Positions 25,762 to 34,947 of a stretch of 64,000 bases of DNA are shown here, piece after piece. The notes beneath the pieces were generated by a model. The model worked only from the letters and a program-made list of their open reading frames with translations, searched no databases and was not told where the DNA came from. How positions within the stretch are numbered: position 1 is the first letter of the stretch; each line of letters opens with the position of its first letter. Source of the stretch: Mycobacterium heidelbergense. GTDB lineage: Bacteria > Actinomycetota > Actinomycetes > Mycobacteriales > Mycobacteriaceae. The stretch covers positions 2,232,001-2,296,000 of the forward strand of contig NZ_AP022615.1 of the NCBI RefSeq assembly GCF_010730745.1. Reading direction: 5' to 3'. The translations under genes and the position numbers were made by a program.

Positions 25762-28700
25762 ATGACGCCCAAGCGCGTTGGGTTATATAACCCCGCGTTC
25801 GAGCACGATTCGTGCGGGGTAGCCATGGTCGTCGACATGCACGGCCGTCGTAGTCGCGAAATCGTCGACAAGGCGATCACCGCGCTGCTCAACCTCGAAC
25901 ACCGCGGCGCTCAGGGCGCCGAGCCGCGCAGCGGTGACGGCGCGGGCATCCTGATTCAGGTCCCGGACGCGTTCCTGCGGGCAGTCGTGGACTTCGAGCT
26001 GCCCCCGCCGGGCAGCTACGCCACCGGTATCGCGTTCCTGCCGCAGTCGTCCAAGGACGCCGCGACCGCCTGCGCCGCCGTGGAAAAGATCGCCGAGGCC
26101 GAGGGCCTGCAGGTGCTGGGCTGGCGCAACGTGCCCACCGACGACTCGTCGCTGGGCGCGCTGTCCCGCGACGCAATGCCGACCTTCCGGCAGGTGTTCA
26201 TGGCCGGCGCCTCCGGTATGACGCTGGAGCGCCGCGCCTACGTGGTCCGCAAGCGCGCCGAGCACGAACTCGGCACCAAGGGCCCGGGCCAGGACGGGCC
26301 CGGTCGCGAAACCGTCTACTTCCCAAGCCTGTCGGGCCAGACGTTCGTCTACAAGGGCATGCTGACCACCCCGCAGCTCAAGGCGTTTTACCTTGACCTG
26401 CAAGACGATCGGCTGACCAGCGCGCTGGGGATCGTGCACTCCCGGTTCTCCACCAACACCTTCCCGTCCTGGCCGCTCGCGCATCCGTTCCGGCGCATCG
26501 CCCACAACGGGGAGATCAACACCGTCACCGGGAACGAAAACTGGATGCGGGCCCGCGAGGCGTTGATCAAGACCGACATCTTCGGGTCCGAAGCCGACGT
26601 CGAGAAGTTGTTCCCGATCTGCACCCCCGGCGCGTCCGACACCGCGCGCTTCGACGAGGCGCTCGAACTGCTGCACCTGGGCGGGCGCAGCCTGGCCCAC
26701 GCCGTGTTGATGATGATCCCGGAGGCCTGGGAACGCCACGACTCGATGGATCCCGCGCGGCGGGCGTTCTATCAGTACCACGCCTCGTTGATGGAGCCGT
26801 GGGACGGCCCGGCGTCGATGACGTTCACCGACGGCACCGTCATCGGCGCCGTGCTCGACCGAAATGGCTTGCGCCCCTCCCGGATCTGGATCACCGACGA
26901 CGGCCTGGTGGTGATGGCCTCCGAGGCCGGCGTGCTCGACCTGGACCCGGCGAAGGTGGTCCGCCGGATGCGGCTGCAGCCCGGCCGGATGTTCCTGGTG
27001 GACACCGCCCAGGGCCGCATCGTCTCCGACGAGGAGATCAAGGCGGAGCTGGCCGCCGCGCATCCCTACCAGGAGTGGCTCGACAAGGGGCTGGTTCCGC
27101 TCGAAGACCTGCCGCAGGGCGACTACACGCGGATGGCCCATGAGCGGCTTGTCATGCGGCAGTTGGCTTTCGGCTATACCTACGAGGAACTCAACCTGCT
27201 GGTGGCGCCCATGGTGCGCACCGGCGCCGAGCCGATCGGTTCCATGGGCACCGACACCCCGGTCGCGGTGCTCTCGCAGCGCCCCCGGATGCTGTTCGAC
27301 TACTTCCAGCAGCTTTTCGCCCAGGTGACCAACCCGCCGCTGGACGCGATCCGCGAGGAGGTGGTGACCAGCCTGCAGGGCACCACCGGCGGGGAGTGCG
27401 ACCTGCTCAACCCGACCGAGGAGTCCTGTCACCAGATCGTGCTGGCGCAGCCGATCCTGCGTAACCACGAGCTGGCCAAGCTGGTCAACCTCAACCCCGA
27501 CGACAATGTCCATGGCCGTCCACATGGCATGTCGTCCAAGGTGATTCGCTGTCTGTACCCGGTGGCCGAGGGCGGCGCCGGGCTGGCCGCCGCGATGGAC
27601 GAGGTGCGTGCGCAGGCGTCGGCGGCGATCGCCGAGGGCGCCCGGATGATCATCCTGTCCGATCGCGACTCCGACGAGCGGATGGCCCCGATACCGTCGC
27701 TGCTGTCGGTCGCCGGGGTGCACCACCATCTGGTGCGGGAACGGACCCGCACCCAGGTGGGCCTGGTGGTCGAATCCGGTGATGCCCGCGAGGTGCACCA
27801 CATGGCGGCGCTGATCGGCTGCGGCGCGGCCGCCGTCAACCCCTACCTCGCGTTCGAGTCGATCGAGGACATGCTCGACCGCGGCGTCTTGGACGGCGCC
27901 GGGAACGGGATCGACCGCACGACGGCGTTGAACAATTACGTCAAGGCCGCGGGCAAGGGCGTGCTGAAAGTGATGTCCAAGATGGGCATCTCGACGCTGG
28001 CCTCCTACACCGGCGCGCAACTGTTCCAGGCGGTCGGCATCTCCGAGGACGTGCTCGACGAGTACTTCACCGGGCTGAGTTGCCCGACCGGCGGGATCAC
28101 CCTGGACGACATCGCCGCCGACGTCGCCACCCGCCACAGGCTGGCGTACCTCGACCGGCCCGACGAACGCGCGCACCGCGAGCTCGAGGTGGGCGGCGAG
28201 TACCAGTGGCGCCGCGAGGGCGAGTACCACCTGTTCAACCCCGAGACCGTGTTCAAGCTGCAGCACGCGACCCGCACGGGGCAGTACAAGATCTTCAAGG
28301 AATACACCCGTCTGGTCGACGACCAGAGCGAGCGGCTGGCGTCGCTGCGCGGGCTGCTCAAGTTCCGCGGCGATGTGCGGCCCCCGGTTCCGCTGGACGA
28401 GGTCGAGCCGGCAACCGAAATCGTCAAGCGCTTCTCCACGGGCGCGATGAGCTACGGCTCGATCTCCGCGGAGGCGCACGAGACGCTGGCCATCGCCATG
28501 AACCGCCTCGGTGGCCGGTCCAACAGCGGCGAGGGCGGCGAGGACGTCAAGCGGTTCGAGCGCGATCCCAACGGGGACTGGCGGCGCAGTGCGATCAAGC
28601 AGGTCGCCTCCGCCCGGTTCGGGGTCACCTCGCACTACCTGACCAACTGCTCCGACATCCAGATCAAGATGGCCCAGGGCGCCAAACCCGGTGAGGGCGG

Positions 28701-30357
28701 CCAGCTTCCAGGCCACAAGGTGTACCCGTGGGTCGCCGAGGTCCGGCACTCCACGCCCGGCGTCGGGCTGATCTCGCCGCCGCCGCACCACGACATCTAC
28801 TCCATCGAGGACCTGGCGCAGCTGATCCACGACCTGAAGAACGCCAACCCGTCCGCACGCGTGCACGTCAAGCTCGTGTCGGAGAACGGGGTTGGCACGG
28901 TGGCGGCCGGGGTGTCCAAGGCGCACGCCGACGTGGTGCTGATCTCGGGGCACGACGGCGGCACCGGGGCCACCCCGCTGACCTCGCAGAAGCACGCGGG
29001 CGCCCCATGGGAGCTAGGGCTGGCCGAGACCCAGCAGACGTTGCTGCTCAACGGGTTACGCGACCGGATCGTGGTCCAGGTGGACGGGCAGCTCAAGACC
29101 GGGCGCGACGTGATGATCGGCGCGCTGCTCGGCGCCGAGGAGTTCGGCTTCGCCACCGCCCCGCTGGTGGTGGCGGGCTGCATCATGATGCGGGTGTGCC
29201 ACCTGGACACCTGCCCGGTCGGCGTGGCCACCCAGAACCCGGTGCTCCGCGAGCGGTTCACCGGCAAGCCCGAGTTCGTCGAGAACTTCTTCCTGTTCAT
29301 CGCCGAAGAGGTCCGGGAGTACATGGCGCAGTTGGGCTTCCGCACGTTCAACGAGGCCGTCGGGCAGGTGGCGTCGTTGGACACCACCCTGGCGCGGGCG
29401 CATTGGAAGGCCCACAAGCTGGACCTGACACCGGTGCTGCACGAGCCGGAGTCGGCGTTCATGAACCAGGACCTGTACTGCAGCTCGCGGCAGGACCACG
29501 GCCTGGACAAGGCGCTCGATCAGCAGTTGATCGTGATGAGCCGCGAGGCGCTGGACTCCGGCAAACCGGTCCGGTTCTCCACCACGATCGGCAACGTCAA
29601 CCGCACGGTGGGCACCATGCTCGGCCACGAGCTGACGAAAGCCTATGGCGGCCAGGGCTTGCCGGACGGGACCATCGACATCACCTTCGACGGATCCGCC
29701 GGCAACAGCTTCGGCGCCTTCGTGCCCAGGGGGATCACCCTGCGCGTCTACGGCGACGCCAACGACTACGTCGGCAAGGGCCTGTCCGGTGGCCGGATCG
29801 TGGTGCGGCCGTCCGACAACGCGCCGCAGGACTACGTCGCCGAGGACAACATCATCGGCGGCAACGTGATCCTGTTCGGCGCCACCAGCGGCGAGGCCTA
29901 CCTGCGCGGCGTGGTCGGCGAACGGTTCGCGGTCCGCAACTCCGGCGCCCACGCCGTGGTCGAGGGCGTCGGCGACCACGGTTGCGAGTACATGACCGGC
30001 GGCAAGGTCGTCATCCTGGGCCGCACCGGCCGCAACTTCGCGGCGGGCATGTCCGGCGGCGTGGCCTACGTGTACGACCCGGAGGGCGAATTGCCGAACA
30101 ACCTCAACACCGAAATGGTGGAGCTCGAGACCCTCGACGAGGACGACGTGGAGTACCTGCACGCCACCGTCCAGGCGCACGTCGACGCCACCGATTCCGC
30201 GGTGGGACAGCGGATCCTGTCCGATTGGCCGGCGCAGCGGCGACATTTCGTCAAGGTGATGCCACGGGACTACAAGCGGGTGCTGCAGGCCATCGCCGAG
30301 GCGGAACGCGACGGCGTGGATGTCGACAAGGCGATCATGGCGGCCGCGCATGGCTGA
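25762..30357 (+). CDS. gltB: Glutamate synthase (NADPH), large subunit
   Basis: The 1531-residue product starts at ATG 25762. The catalytic Cys-18 (HDSCGV) becomes the N-terminus after removal of a 17-residue propeptide and opens the class II glutamine amidotransferase domain. Other marks are HSRFSTNTFPSWPLAHPFR, the FMN-binding barrel with KPGEGGQLPGHKV, and a [3Fe-4S] cysteine cluster at CHLDTCPVG, followed by the C-terminal beta-helix (GGKVVILGRTGRNFAAGMSG). It transfers the amide of glutamine to 2-oxoglutarate, giving two glutamates. It is coupled to gltD by an 8-bp overlap. Confidence 0.97.
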   Translation: MTPKRVGLYNPAFEHDSCGVAMVVDMHGRRSREIVDKAITALLNLEHRGAQGAEPRSGDGAGILIQVPDAFLRAVVDFELPPPGSYATGIAFLPQSSKDAATACAAVEKIAEAEGLQVLGWRNVPTDDSSLGALSRDAMPTFRQVFMAGASGMTLERRAYVVRKRAEHELGTKGPGQDGPGRETVYFPSLSGQTFVYKGMLTTPQLKAFYLDLQDDRLTSALGIVHSRFSTNTFPSWPLAHPFRRIAHNGEINTVTGNENWMRAREALIKTDIFGSEADVEKLFPICTPGASDTARFDEALELLHLGGRSLAHAVLMMIPEAWERHDSMDPARRAFYQYHASLMEPWDGPASMTFTDGTVIGAVLDRNGLRPSRIWITDDGLVVMASEAGVLDLDPAKVVRRMRLQPGRMFLVDTAQGRIVSDEEIKAELAAAHPYQEWLDKGLVPLEDLPQGDYTRMAHERLVMRQLAFGYTYEELNLLVAPMVRTGAEPIGSMGTDTPVAVLSQRPRMLFDYFQQLFAQVTNPPLDAIREEVVTSLQGTTGGECDLLNPTEESCHQIVLAQPILRNHELAKLVNLNPDDNVHGRPHGMSSKVIRCLYPVAEGGAGLAAAMDEVRAQASAAIAEGARMIILSDRDSDERMAPIPSLLSVAGVHHHLVRERTRTQVGLVVESGDAREVHHMAALIGCGAAAVNPYLAFESIEDMLDRGVLDGAGNGIDRTTALNNYVKAAGKGVLKVMSKMGISTLASYTGAQLFQAVGISEDVLDEYFTGLSCPTGGITLDDIAADVATRHRLAYLDRPDERAHRELEVGGEYQWRREGEYHLFNPETVFKLQHATRTGQYKIFKEYTRLVDDQSERLASLRGLLKFRGDVRPPVPLDEVEPATEIVKRFSTGAMSYGSISAEAHETLAIAMNRLGGRSNSGEGGEDVKRFERDPNGDWRRSAIKQVASARFGVTSHYLTNCSDIQIKMAQGAKPGEGGQLPGHKVYPWVAEVRHSTPGVGLISPPPHHDIYSIEDLAQLIHDLKNANPSARVHVKLVSENGVGTVAAGVSKAHADVVLISGHDGGTGATPLTSQKHAGAPWELGLAETQQTLLLNGLRDRIVVQVDGQLKTGRDVMIGALLGAEEFGFATAPLVVAGCIMMRVCHLDTCPVGVATQNPVLRERFTGKPEFVENFFLFIAEEVREYMAQLGFRTFNEAVGQVASLDTTLARAHWKAHKLDLTPVLHEPESAFMNQDLYCSSRQDHGLDKALDQQLIVMSREALDSGKPVRFSTTIGNVNRTVGTMLGHELTKAYGGQGLPDGTIDITFDGSAGNSFGAFVPRGITLRVYGDANDYVGKGLSGGRIVVRPSDNAPQDYVAEDNIIGGNVILFGATSGEAYLRGVVGERFAVRNSGAHAVVEGVGDHGCEYMTGGKVVILGRTGRNFAAGMSGGVAYVYDPEGELPNNLNTEMVELETLDEDDVEYLHATVQAHVDATDSAVGQRILSDWPAQRRHFVKVMPRDYKRVLQAIAEAERDGVDVDKAIMAAAHG

Positions 30358-31816
30358 TCCCACCGGCTTCCTGAAATACACGCATCGGGAACTGCCGAAG
30401 CGCCGGCCTGTCCCGCTGCGGCTGCGCGACTGGAACGAGGTCTACGAGGACTTCGACGAAGAGACCCTGCGGCATCAGGCCGCCCGCTGCATGGACTGCG
30501 GTATTCCCTTCTGCCACAACGGCTGTCCGCTGGGCAACCTGATCCCGGAATGGAACGACCTGGTGCGGCGGGGACGCTGGCGCGACGCGATCGAGCGGCT
30601 GCACGCCACCAACAACTTTCCGGACTTCACCGGACGGCTGTGCCCGGCGCCGTGCGAGCCGGCGTGCGTGCTGGGCATCAACCAGGATCCGGTGACGATC
30701 AAGCAGATCGAGCTGGAGATCATCGACCGCGCCTTCGAAGAAGGCTTTGTGGTGCCGCTGCCCCCGGACAAGCTGACCGGCAAGAAGGTGGCCGTGGTCG
30801 GCTCGGGGCCGGCTGGTTTGGCCGCCGCCCAGCAGCTCACCCGCGCCGGCCACAGCGTGACCGTCTTCGAGCGCGACGACCGCATCGGCGGGCTACTGCG
30901 CTACGGCATCCCGGAATTCAAGATGGAAAAGCGCGTCCTGAACCGGCGGCTGGACCAGATGCGCGCCGAGGGCACCGAATTCCGGCCCGGCGTCAACGTC
31001 GGGGTCGACATCACCGCCGAGCAACTGCGCGCCGACTTCGACGCGGTGGTGCTGGCCGGCGGCGCCACCGCCTGGCGCGACCTGCCCATCCCCGGCCGGG
31101 AGCTGGACGGCGTCCACCAGGCGATGGAATTTTTGCCGTGGTCCAACCGCGTTCAGGAGGGCGACGACGTCCTCGGCGAGGACGGCGAGCCGCCGATCAC
31201 CGCCAAAGGCAAGAAGGTCGTCATCATCGGCGGCGGCGACACCGGGGCCGACTGCCTGGGCACCGTGCACCGGCAGGGCGCGGCCGCCGTGCACCAGTTC
31301 GAGATCATGCCGCGCCCGCCGGACGAGCGCGCCCAGTCCACCCCCTGGCCGACCTACCCACTGATGTACCGGGTGTCGTCGGCGCACGAAGAGGGCGGCG
31401 AACGGGTGTTCTCGGTCAACACCGAGGAGTTCGCCGGCGACGACGGCCGCGTGACCGCGCTCAAGGCGCACGAGGTGGCCATGCGGGACGGCAAGTTCGT
31501 CAAAGTCGAGGGCTCGGACTTCGAGATCGAGGCCGACCTGGTGTTGCTGGCGATGGGATTCGTCGGTCCGCAGAGGGAGGGCCTGCTCACCGACCTCGGG
31601 GTGAAGCTCACCGAGCGCGGCAACGTCGCGCGCGGCGCCGACTACGACACCTCGGTCCCCGGTGTTTTCGTTGCCGGTGACATGGGTCGCGGCCAGTCGT
31701 TGATCGTTTGGGCGATAGCCGAGGGCAGGGCCGCGGCGGCGGGGGTGGACCGGTATTTGATGGGTTCGACGGCCCTCCCGGCGCCCATCAAGCCAACGGC
31801 CGCACCGCTTCAGTAG
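30350..31816 (+). CDS. gltD: Glutamate synthase (NADPH), small subunit
   Basis: The 488-residue product starts at ATG 30350 inside the end of gltB. Two cysteine-rich segments bind [4Fe-4S] clusters (CMDCGIPFCHNGCPLGN and CPAPCEPACVLG). An FAD-binding motif VVGSGPAGLAAAQ and an NADPH-binding motif IIGGGDTGADC follow, ending with the conserved GDMGRGQSLIVWAIAEGR. The subunit oxidises NADPH and passes electrons to GltB for nitrogen assimilation. The length matches GltD of mycobacteria. Confidence 0.97.
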   Translation: MADPTGFLKYTHRELPKRRPVPLRLRDWNEVYEDFDEETLRHQAARCMDCGIPFCHNGCPLGNLIPEWNDLVRRGRWRDAIERLHATNNFPDFTGRLCPAPCEPACVLGINQDPVTIKQIELEIIDRAFEEGFVVPLPPDKLTGKKVAVVGSGPAGLAAAQQLTRAGHSVTVFERDDRIGGLLRYGIPEFKMEKRVLNRRLDQMRAEGTEFRPGVNVGVDITAEQLRADFDAVVLAGGATAWRDLPIPGRELDGVHQAMEFLPWSNRVQEGDDVLGEDGEPPITAKGKKVVIIGGGDTGADCLGTVHRQGAAAVHQFEIMPRPPDERAQSTPWPTYPLMYRVSSAHEEGGERVFSVNTEEFAGDDGRVTALKAHEVAMRDGKFVKVEGSDFEIEADLVLLAMGFVGPQREGLLTDLGVKLTERGNVARGADYDTSVPGVFVAGDMGRGQSLIVWAIAEGRAAAAGVDRYLMGSTALPAPIKPTAAPLQ

Positions 31817-31969
31817 TCACACCAGCCACATTAGAAACAGACTTATATTCGTCCGGCGTTTCTGCGACAGTTTGCCAGACGACTGTTGTCTAATGGGCCG
31901 TTGTGGGCCTCGTCACATGGACGCGACATGGGAGTCCAGTGGAACGGACCGATCGCAGGAGTGATCACT

Positions 31970-32110
31970 GTGCATATCAACCCAGTACCTCGGTCGCGGA
32001 TGGGGCGAATCGCCTGGTCATGGTTTCGTCATCCGGTAAAGAGCCGCGAGTTTCCCGCTAAGAACGAGCGCCTGGTCACCGCCGAGGAGCTGCTGCTGTT
32101 CGGGGTGTAA
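31970..32110 (+). CDS. Small hypothetical protein (46 residues)
   Basis: The frame from GTG 31970 has a good ribosome binding site (GCAGGAG, about eight bases upstream) and encodes a basic peptide beginning VHINPVPRSRMGRIAWSW and ending EELLLFGV. An upstream in-frame start at 31886 is less likely. It lies alone between gltD and a convergent gene. I do not recognise it. The ordered codon use and the site support expression, but it may be a chance frame. Confidence 0.45.
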   Translation: MHINPVPRSRMGRIAWSWFRHPVKSREFPAKNERLVTAEELLLFGV

Positions 32111-32251
32111 TCACCTCAGACGGGCGTGCGCGCTGATACGCGGACGTTTGCTCGGCGAGCGACCGGCCGCGACCATCCCGAACGCACCGAAATCTACGTT
32201 AGCGTGACGTCCACTCGATCTTTGCGCGCTCCCGTCGATTTCGATGCGCGG

Positions 32252-33106
32252 CTATCGGGGTGACAACAGCCCCGAATCCCGGATCGCCTCCGCCAGCGGT
32301 TCCAGGACGGCGGGGTCGTGCGGCGGCGAGAGGTAGACGATCCCGAGGTCCAGGCCTTCGGCGGCCAGCCCGGCCGCGTCCGCGATGACCTTCCCGTAGT
32401 CGCGGTCCGGCCCCAGGCCGAGATGGGCCGACAGGGTGATTTCCTTCGGATCGCGCCCGATGTCCGCGCAGTGTGAGGCGAGCACGTCGCGCTTGTGGGC
32501 GAATAGCTCCGGCGGGCCGCCGACGAAGTTCCAATGCTGGGCGTAGCGGGCGGTGATCCGCAGCGTGCGTTTCTCCCCGCTACCGCCGATGCAGATCGGC
32601 GGGTGCGGGCGCTGCACGCCCGTGGGCTCGTTGCGGGCGGCCTTGAGTTGGTAGTACGTGCCGTCGAAGTCGGTAGTCTCGTGGCTCAGCAGGCTGGTCA
32701 GCACCTCGCAGGCCTCCTCGAACCGGTCGAAGCGTTCCTTGATGGAGCCGAGCTCGATGCCGTAGGCACCGGACTCCTCCTCGTTCCACCCCGCGCCGAT
32801 TCCCAGCTCCAGCCGCCCGTTCGAGATGATGTCCAGTGCCGCGGCCATGTTGGCCAGCACCGCGGGGTGTCGGTAGTGGATGCCGGTGACCAGCGTCCCC
32901 AGCCGCAGCCGCTTGGTGGCCTGCGCCAGCGCGGTCAGCGTCGTCCAGCCCTCCAGGCAGGGCCCGTCGCTGTCGGAGAAGATCGGGTAGAAGTGGTCGA
33001 AGGTCCACCCGGACTCGTAGACGTCGATGTCGTCGGCGGCCTGCCAGACGGCCAGCATGTCGGCCCAGGTGGTGTTTTGCGGTGAGGTTTTGAACGCGAA
33101 TCGCAT
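32252..33106 (-). CDS. LLM-class (F420-type) oxidoreductase
   Basis: The 284-residue product starts at ATG 33106 (MRFAFKTSPQNTTWADML). Luciferase-like monooxygenase features include WTTLTALAQATKRLRLGTLV, YRHPAVLANMAAALDIISNGR and LGIGAGWNEEESGAYG, followed by PPICIGGSGEKRTLRI. In mycobacteria most members of this subgroup use cofactor F420. The substrate cannot be told from the sequence. It is transcribed alone, convergent with gltBD and divergent from the PHP-domain gene. Confidence 0.88.
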   Translation of the reverse strand: MRFAFKTSPQNTTWADMLAVWQAADDIDVYESGWTFDHFYPIFSDSDGPCLEGWTTLTALAQATKRLRLGTLVTGIHYRHPAVLANMAAALDIISNGRLELGIGAGWNEEESGAYGIELGSIKERFDRFEEACEVLTSLLSHETTDFDGTYYQLKAARNEPTGVQRPHPPICIGGSGEKRTLRITARYAQHWNFVGGPPELFAHKRDVLASHCADIGRDPKEITLSAHLGLGPDRDYGKVIADAAGLAAEGLDLGIVYLSPPHDPAVLEPLAEAIRDSGLLSPR

Positions 33107-33199
33107 GAACTCGACGTTAGCCGATCTTTATGAAGCGCAACTAAACTCCGTCCACCGGTGACCGGCGGGCCGCCGCGCCTCGGCGGGCACACTGGAGCC

Positions 33200-34207
33200 A
33201 TGGACCCGGTAGCTGCTTTGCGGCAGATCGCCTACTACAAGGACCGCAGCCGCCACGACCCCAGGCGGGTGATGGCCTACCGCAACGCCGCCGACATCAT
33301 CGAGGGTCTCGACGACGCCGAGCGGGAGCGCCACGGCCAGGCCAACAGCTGGCAGAAGCTGCCGGGCATCGGGCCCAAGACCGCGAAGGTCATCGACCAG
33401 GCGTGGTCCGGTCGTGAGCCCGACCTGTTGGTCGAATTGCGTTCCGCCGCTGAGGATCTCGGTGGCGGCGACGTCCGTGCCGCGCTGCGCGGGGATCTGC
33501 ACCTGCATTCGAACTGGTCGGATGGGTCGGCGCCGATCGACGAGATGATGGCGACGGCGTCCGCGCTGGGCCACGAGTACTGCGCGTTGACCGATCATTC
33601 GCCGCGGCTGACGATCGCCAACGGGCTGTCGCCGGAGCGGTTGCGCGCGCAGCTCGATGTGATCGATGGGCTGCGCGCCGAGTTCGCGCCGATGCGCATC
33701 CTTACCGGGATCGAGGTCGACATCCTCGAGGACGGCGGCCTGGATCAGGAGCCCGGGATGCTGGAGCGCCTGGATGTCGTGGTGGCCAGCGTGCACTCGA
33801 AGCTGTCGATGGACTCCGCGGCGATGACCCGCCGGATGATCAACGCCGTGTCCAATCCGCACGCCGACGTGCTCGGCCACTGCACGGGCCGGCTGGTCTC
33901 CGGCAACCGCGGCATCCGGCCCGAATCGAAGTTCGACGCCGAGGCGGTGTTCGCCGCCTGCCGGGACCATGGGACGGCGGTGGAGATCAATTCCCGCCCC
34001 GAGCGCCGGGACCCGCCGACGCGTCTGCTCAAGCTGGCGCTGGAGATCGGCTGTCTGTTCAGCATCGACACCGACGCGCACGCGCCGGGTCAGCTGGACT
34101 TCCTCGGCTACGGCGCCCAGCGCGCGGTGGATGTGGGCGTGCCCGTCGACCGGATCGTCAACACGTGGCCGGCCGAGCGGTTGCTGGAGTGGACGGGTGC
34201 GAACTGA
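33200..34207 (+). CDS. PHP-domain phosphoesterase-like protein (Rv3856c-like)
   Basis: The 335-residue product starts at ATG 33200; its length equals Rv3856c as I recall it. The N-terminal part holds a helix-hairpin-helix region (LPGIGPKTAKVID) resembling the DNA-binding front of PolX-type proteins. The PHP domain begins with metal ligands LHLHSNWSDG and continues with CALTDHSPR, IEVDILEDG, VVASVHSKL and FSIDTDAHAPG. PHP domains are metal-dependent phosphoesterases, and the combination suggests a role in DNA metabolism. No polymerase domain is present. Confidence 0.87.
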   Translation: MDPVAALRQIAYYKDRSRHDPRRVMAYRNAADIIEGLDDAERERHGQANSWQKLPGIGPKTAKVIDQAWSGREPDLLVELRSAAEDLGGGDVRAALRGDLHLHSNWSDGSAPIDEMMATASALGHEYCALTDHSPRLTIANGLSPERLRAQLDVIDGLRAEFAPMRILTGIEVDILEDGGLDQEPGMLERLDVVVASVHSKLSMDSAAMTRRMINAVSNPHADVLGHCTGRLVSGNRGIRPESKFDAEAVFAACRDHGTAVEINSRPERRDPPTRLLKLALEIGCLFSIDTDAHAPGQLDFLGYGAQRAVDVGVPVDRIVNTWPAERLLEWTGAN

Positions 34208-34209
34208 TC

Positions 34210-34234
34210 AATACCGCTACGCCACAGCGGTATT
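34210..34234. terminator. Hairpin terminator between convergent genes
   Basis: AATACCGCT (34210-34218) and AGCGGTATT (34226-34234) form a perfect 9-bp stem with a 7-base loop. It lies just after the stop of the PHP-domain gene and before the convergent vapC 3' end. No U-run follows, as is usual in mycobacteria. It could serve both directions. Confidence 0.6.
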
Positions 34235-34259
34235 CGACGTGCAACAAGTGGTATCCAAG

Positions 34260-34658
34260 TCAGAACAAGGGCTCGGTTTGTAGTCCGCAATGCGTGCGGA
34301 TCACCTCGTAATCACGATCACGATGTGCCACAGTGACCCCGATCCGCAGCGCCATCGCGGCCACCTGGCAATCGATCAGGCTGCGTACGGTGTCACCACC
34401 GCGACGACAGCGCCGGTGGATAGCGGCCGCATCTTCTGCGTCCCGCACGGGGGCAAACGGCTCGATATTGAACCGTTGCAGTAGTCGCCTCCGCCGTATT
34501 GCCTTGGACTCGTCGGTCGTACCGATCAGCAGTTCCATCATCACGACCTCAGGGACGATCACCTGCGAGTTGGCGGCAATGCGATCTGCTAGCCAGCGGC
34601 TGGCGAGCGACTCAGAGGTGGTCAGAAATTCAATCCAGACCGACGTGTCGACGATCAT
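34260..34658 (-). CDS. vapC: VapC-type PIN-domain toxin
   Basis: The 132-residue product has the PIN-domain acidic residues: Asp-4 in MIVDTSVWIEFL, a Glu in VPEVVMMELLIG, and the later acidic residues DCQVAAMALRIG and HRDRDYEVI. PIN toxins are metal-dependent RNases, in mycobacteria often cutting tRNA or 23S rRNA. The start codon directly follows the vapB stop, so translation is coupled. Local GC is lower than in the neighbours, and in H37Rv no vapBC pair lies beside Rv3856c as far as I recall, so the pair was probably acquired. Confidence 0.9.
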   Translation of the reverse strand: MIVDTSVWIEFLTTSESLASRWLADRIAANSQVIVPEVVMMELLIGTTDESKAIRRRRLLQRFNIEPFAPVRDAEDAAAIHRRCRRGGDTVRSLIDCQVAAMALRIGVTVAHRDRDYEVIRTHCGLQTEPLF

Positions 34659-34886
34659 CTAAGACTGGTCTGCGAGGCCTATGCCCGTGTCCGAAAACGA
34701 TTCGATCTCATCATTGGTGAAATCGAAACCGCTGCCCTGGAGTGCCAACGCCTCATCGCGGTCTAACGGTTCACCCACGAGCCTGCGCAGTGCGAGGTCA
34801 ACGGCACTCCGCTTCGAATCCAGTCGATACATTCGCTGCGCGGCGGCCACAAGTTCGTCGTTGATTTCGATGTTGGTCCGCGACAT
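34659..34886 (-). CDS. vapB: VapB-type antitoxin
   Basis: The 75-residue product starts at ATG 34886 (MSRTNIEINDELVAAAQRMY). The front is a ribbon-helix-helix DNA-binding segment with the SKRSAVDLALRRLVG helix. The C-terminal acidic tail (FDFTNDEIESFSD) is the expected toxin-binding and inhibiting part. It abuts vapC with no gap. An inverted repeat directly upstream is a likely autoregulatory site. Confidence 0.9.
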   Translation of the reverse strand: MSRTNIEINDELVAAAQRMYRLDSKRSAVDLALRRLVGEPLDRDEALALQGSGFDFTNDEIESFSDTGIGLADQS

Positions 34887-34887
34887 A

Positions 34888-34911
34888 ACACCATCATGCA
34901 CTATTAGGTGT
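34888..34911 (-). promoter_or_regulatory. Candidate VapBC operator
   Basis: ACACC (34888-34892) and GGTGT (34907-34911) form an inverted repeat with a 14-base spacer, directly upstream of the vapB start. The AT-rich spacer reads TAATAGTGCAT on the coding strand and could include the -10 box. VapBC complexes usually repress their own promoter at such repeats. The short arms make this tentative. Confidence 0.4.
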
Positions 34912-34947
34912 AAGACGGCGAGAGCGAGGCGACCCGTGCGAATGCTG

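Noticed and set aside
25783..28995. A minus-strand open frame of about 1070 codons opposite gltB
   Set aside because: It is the antisense shadow of a highly conserved gene in GC-rich DNA, lacks a plausible start site and has no recognisable protein content.
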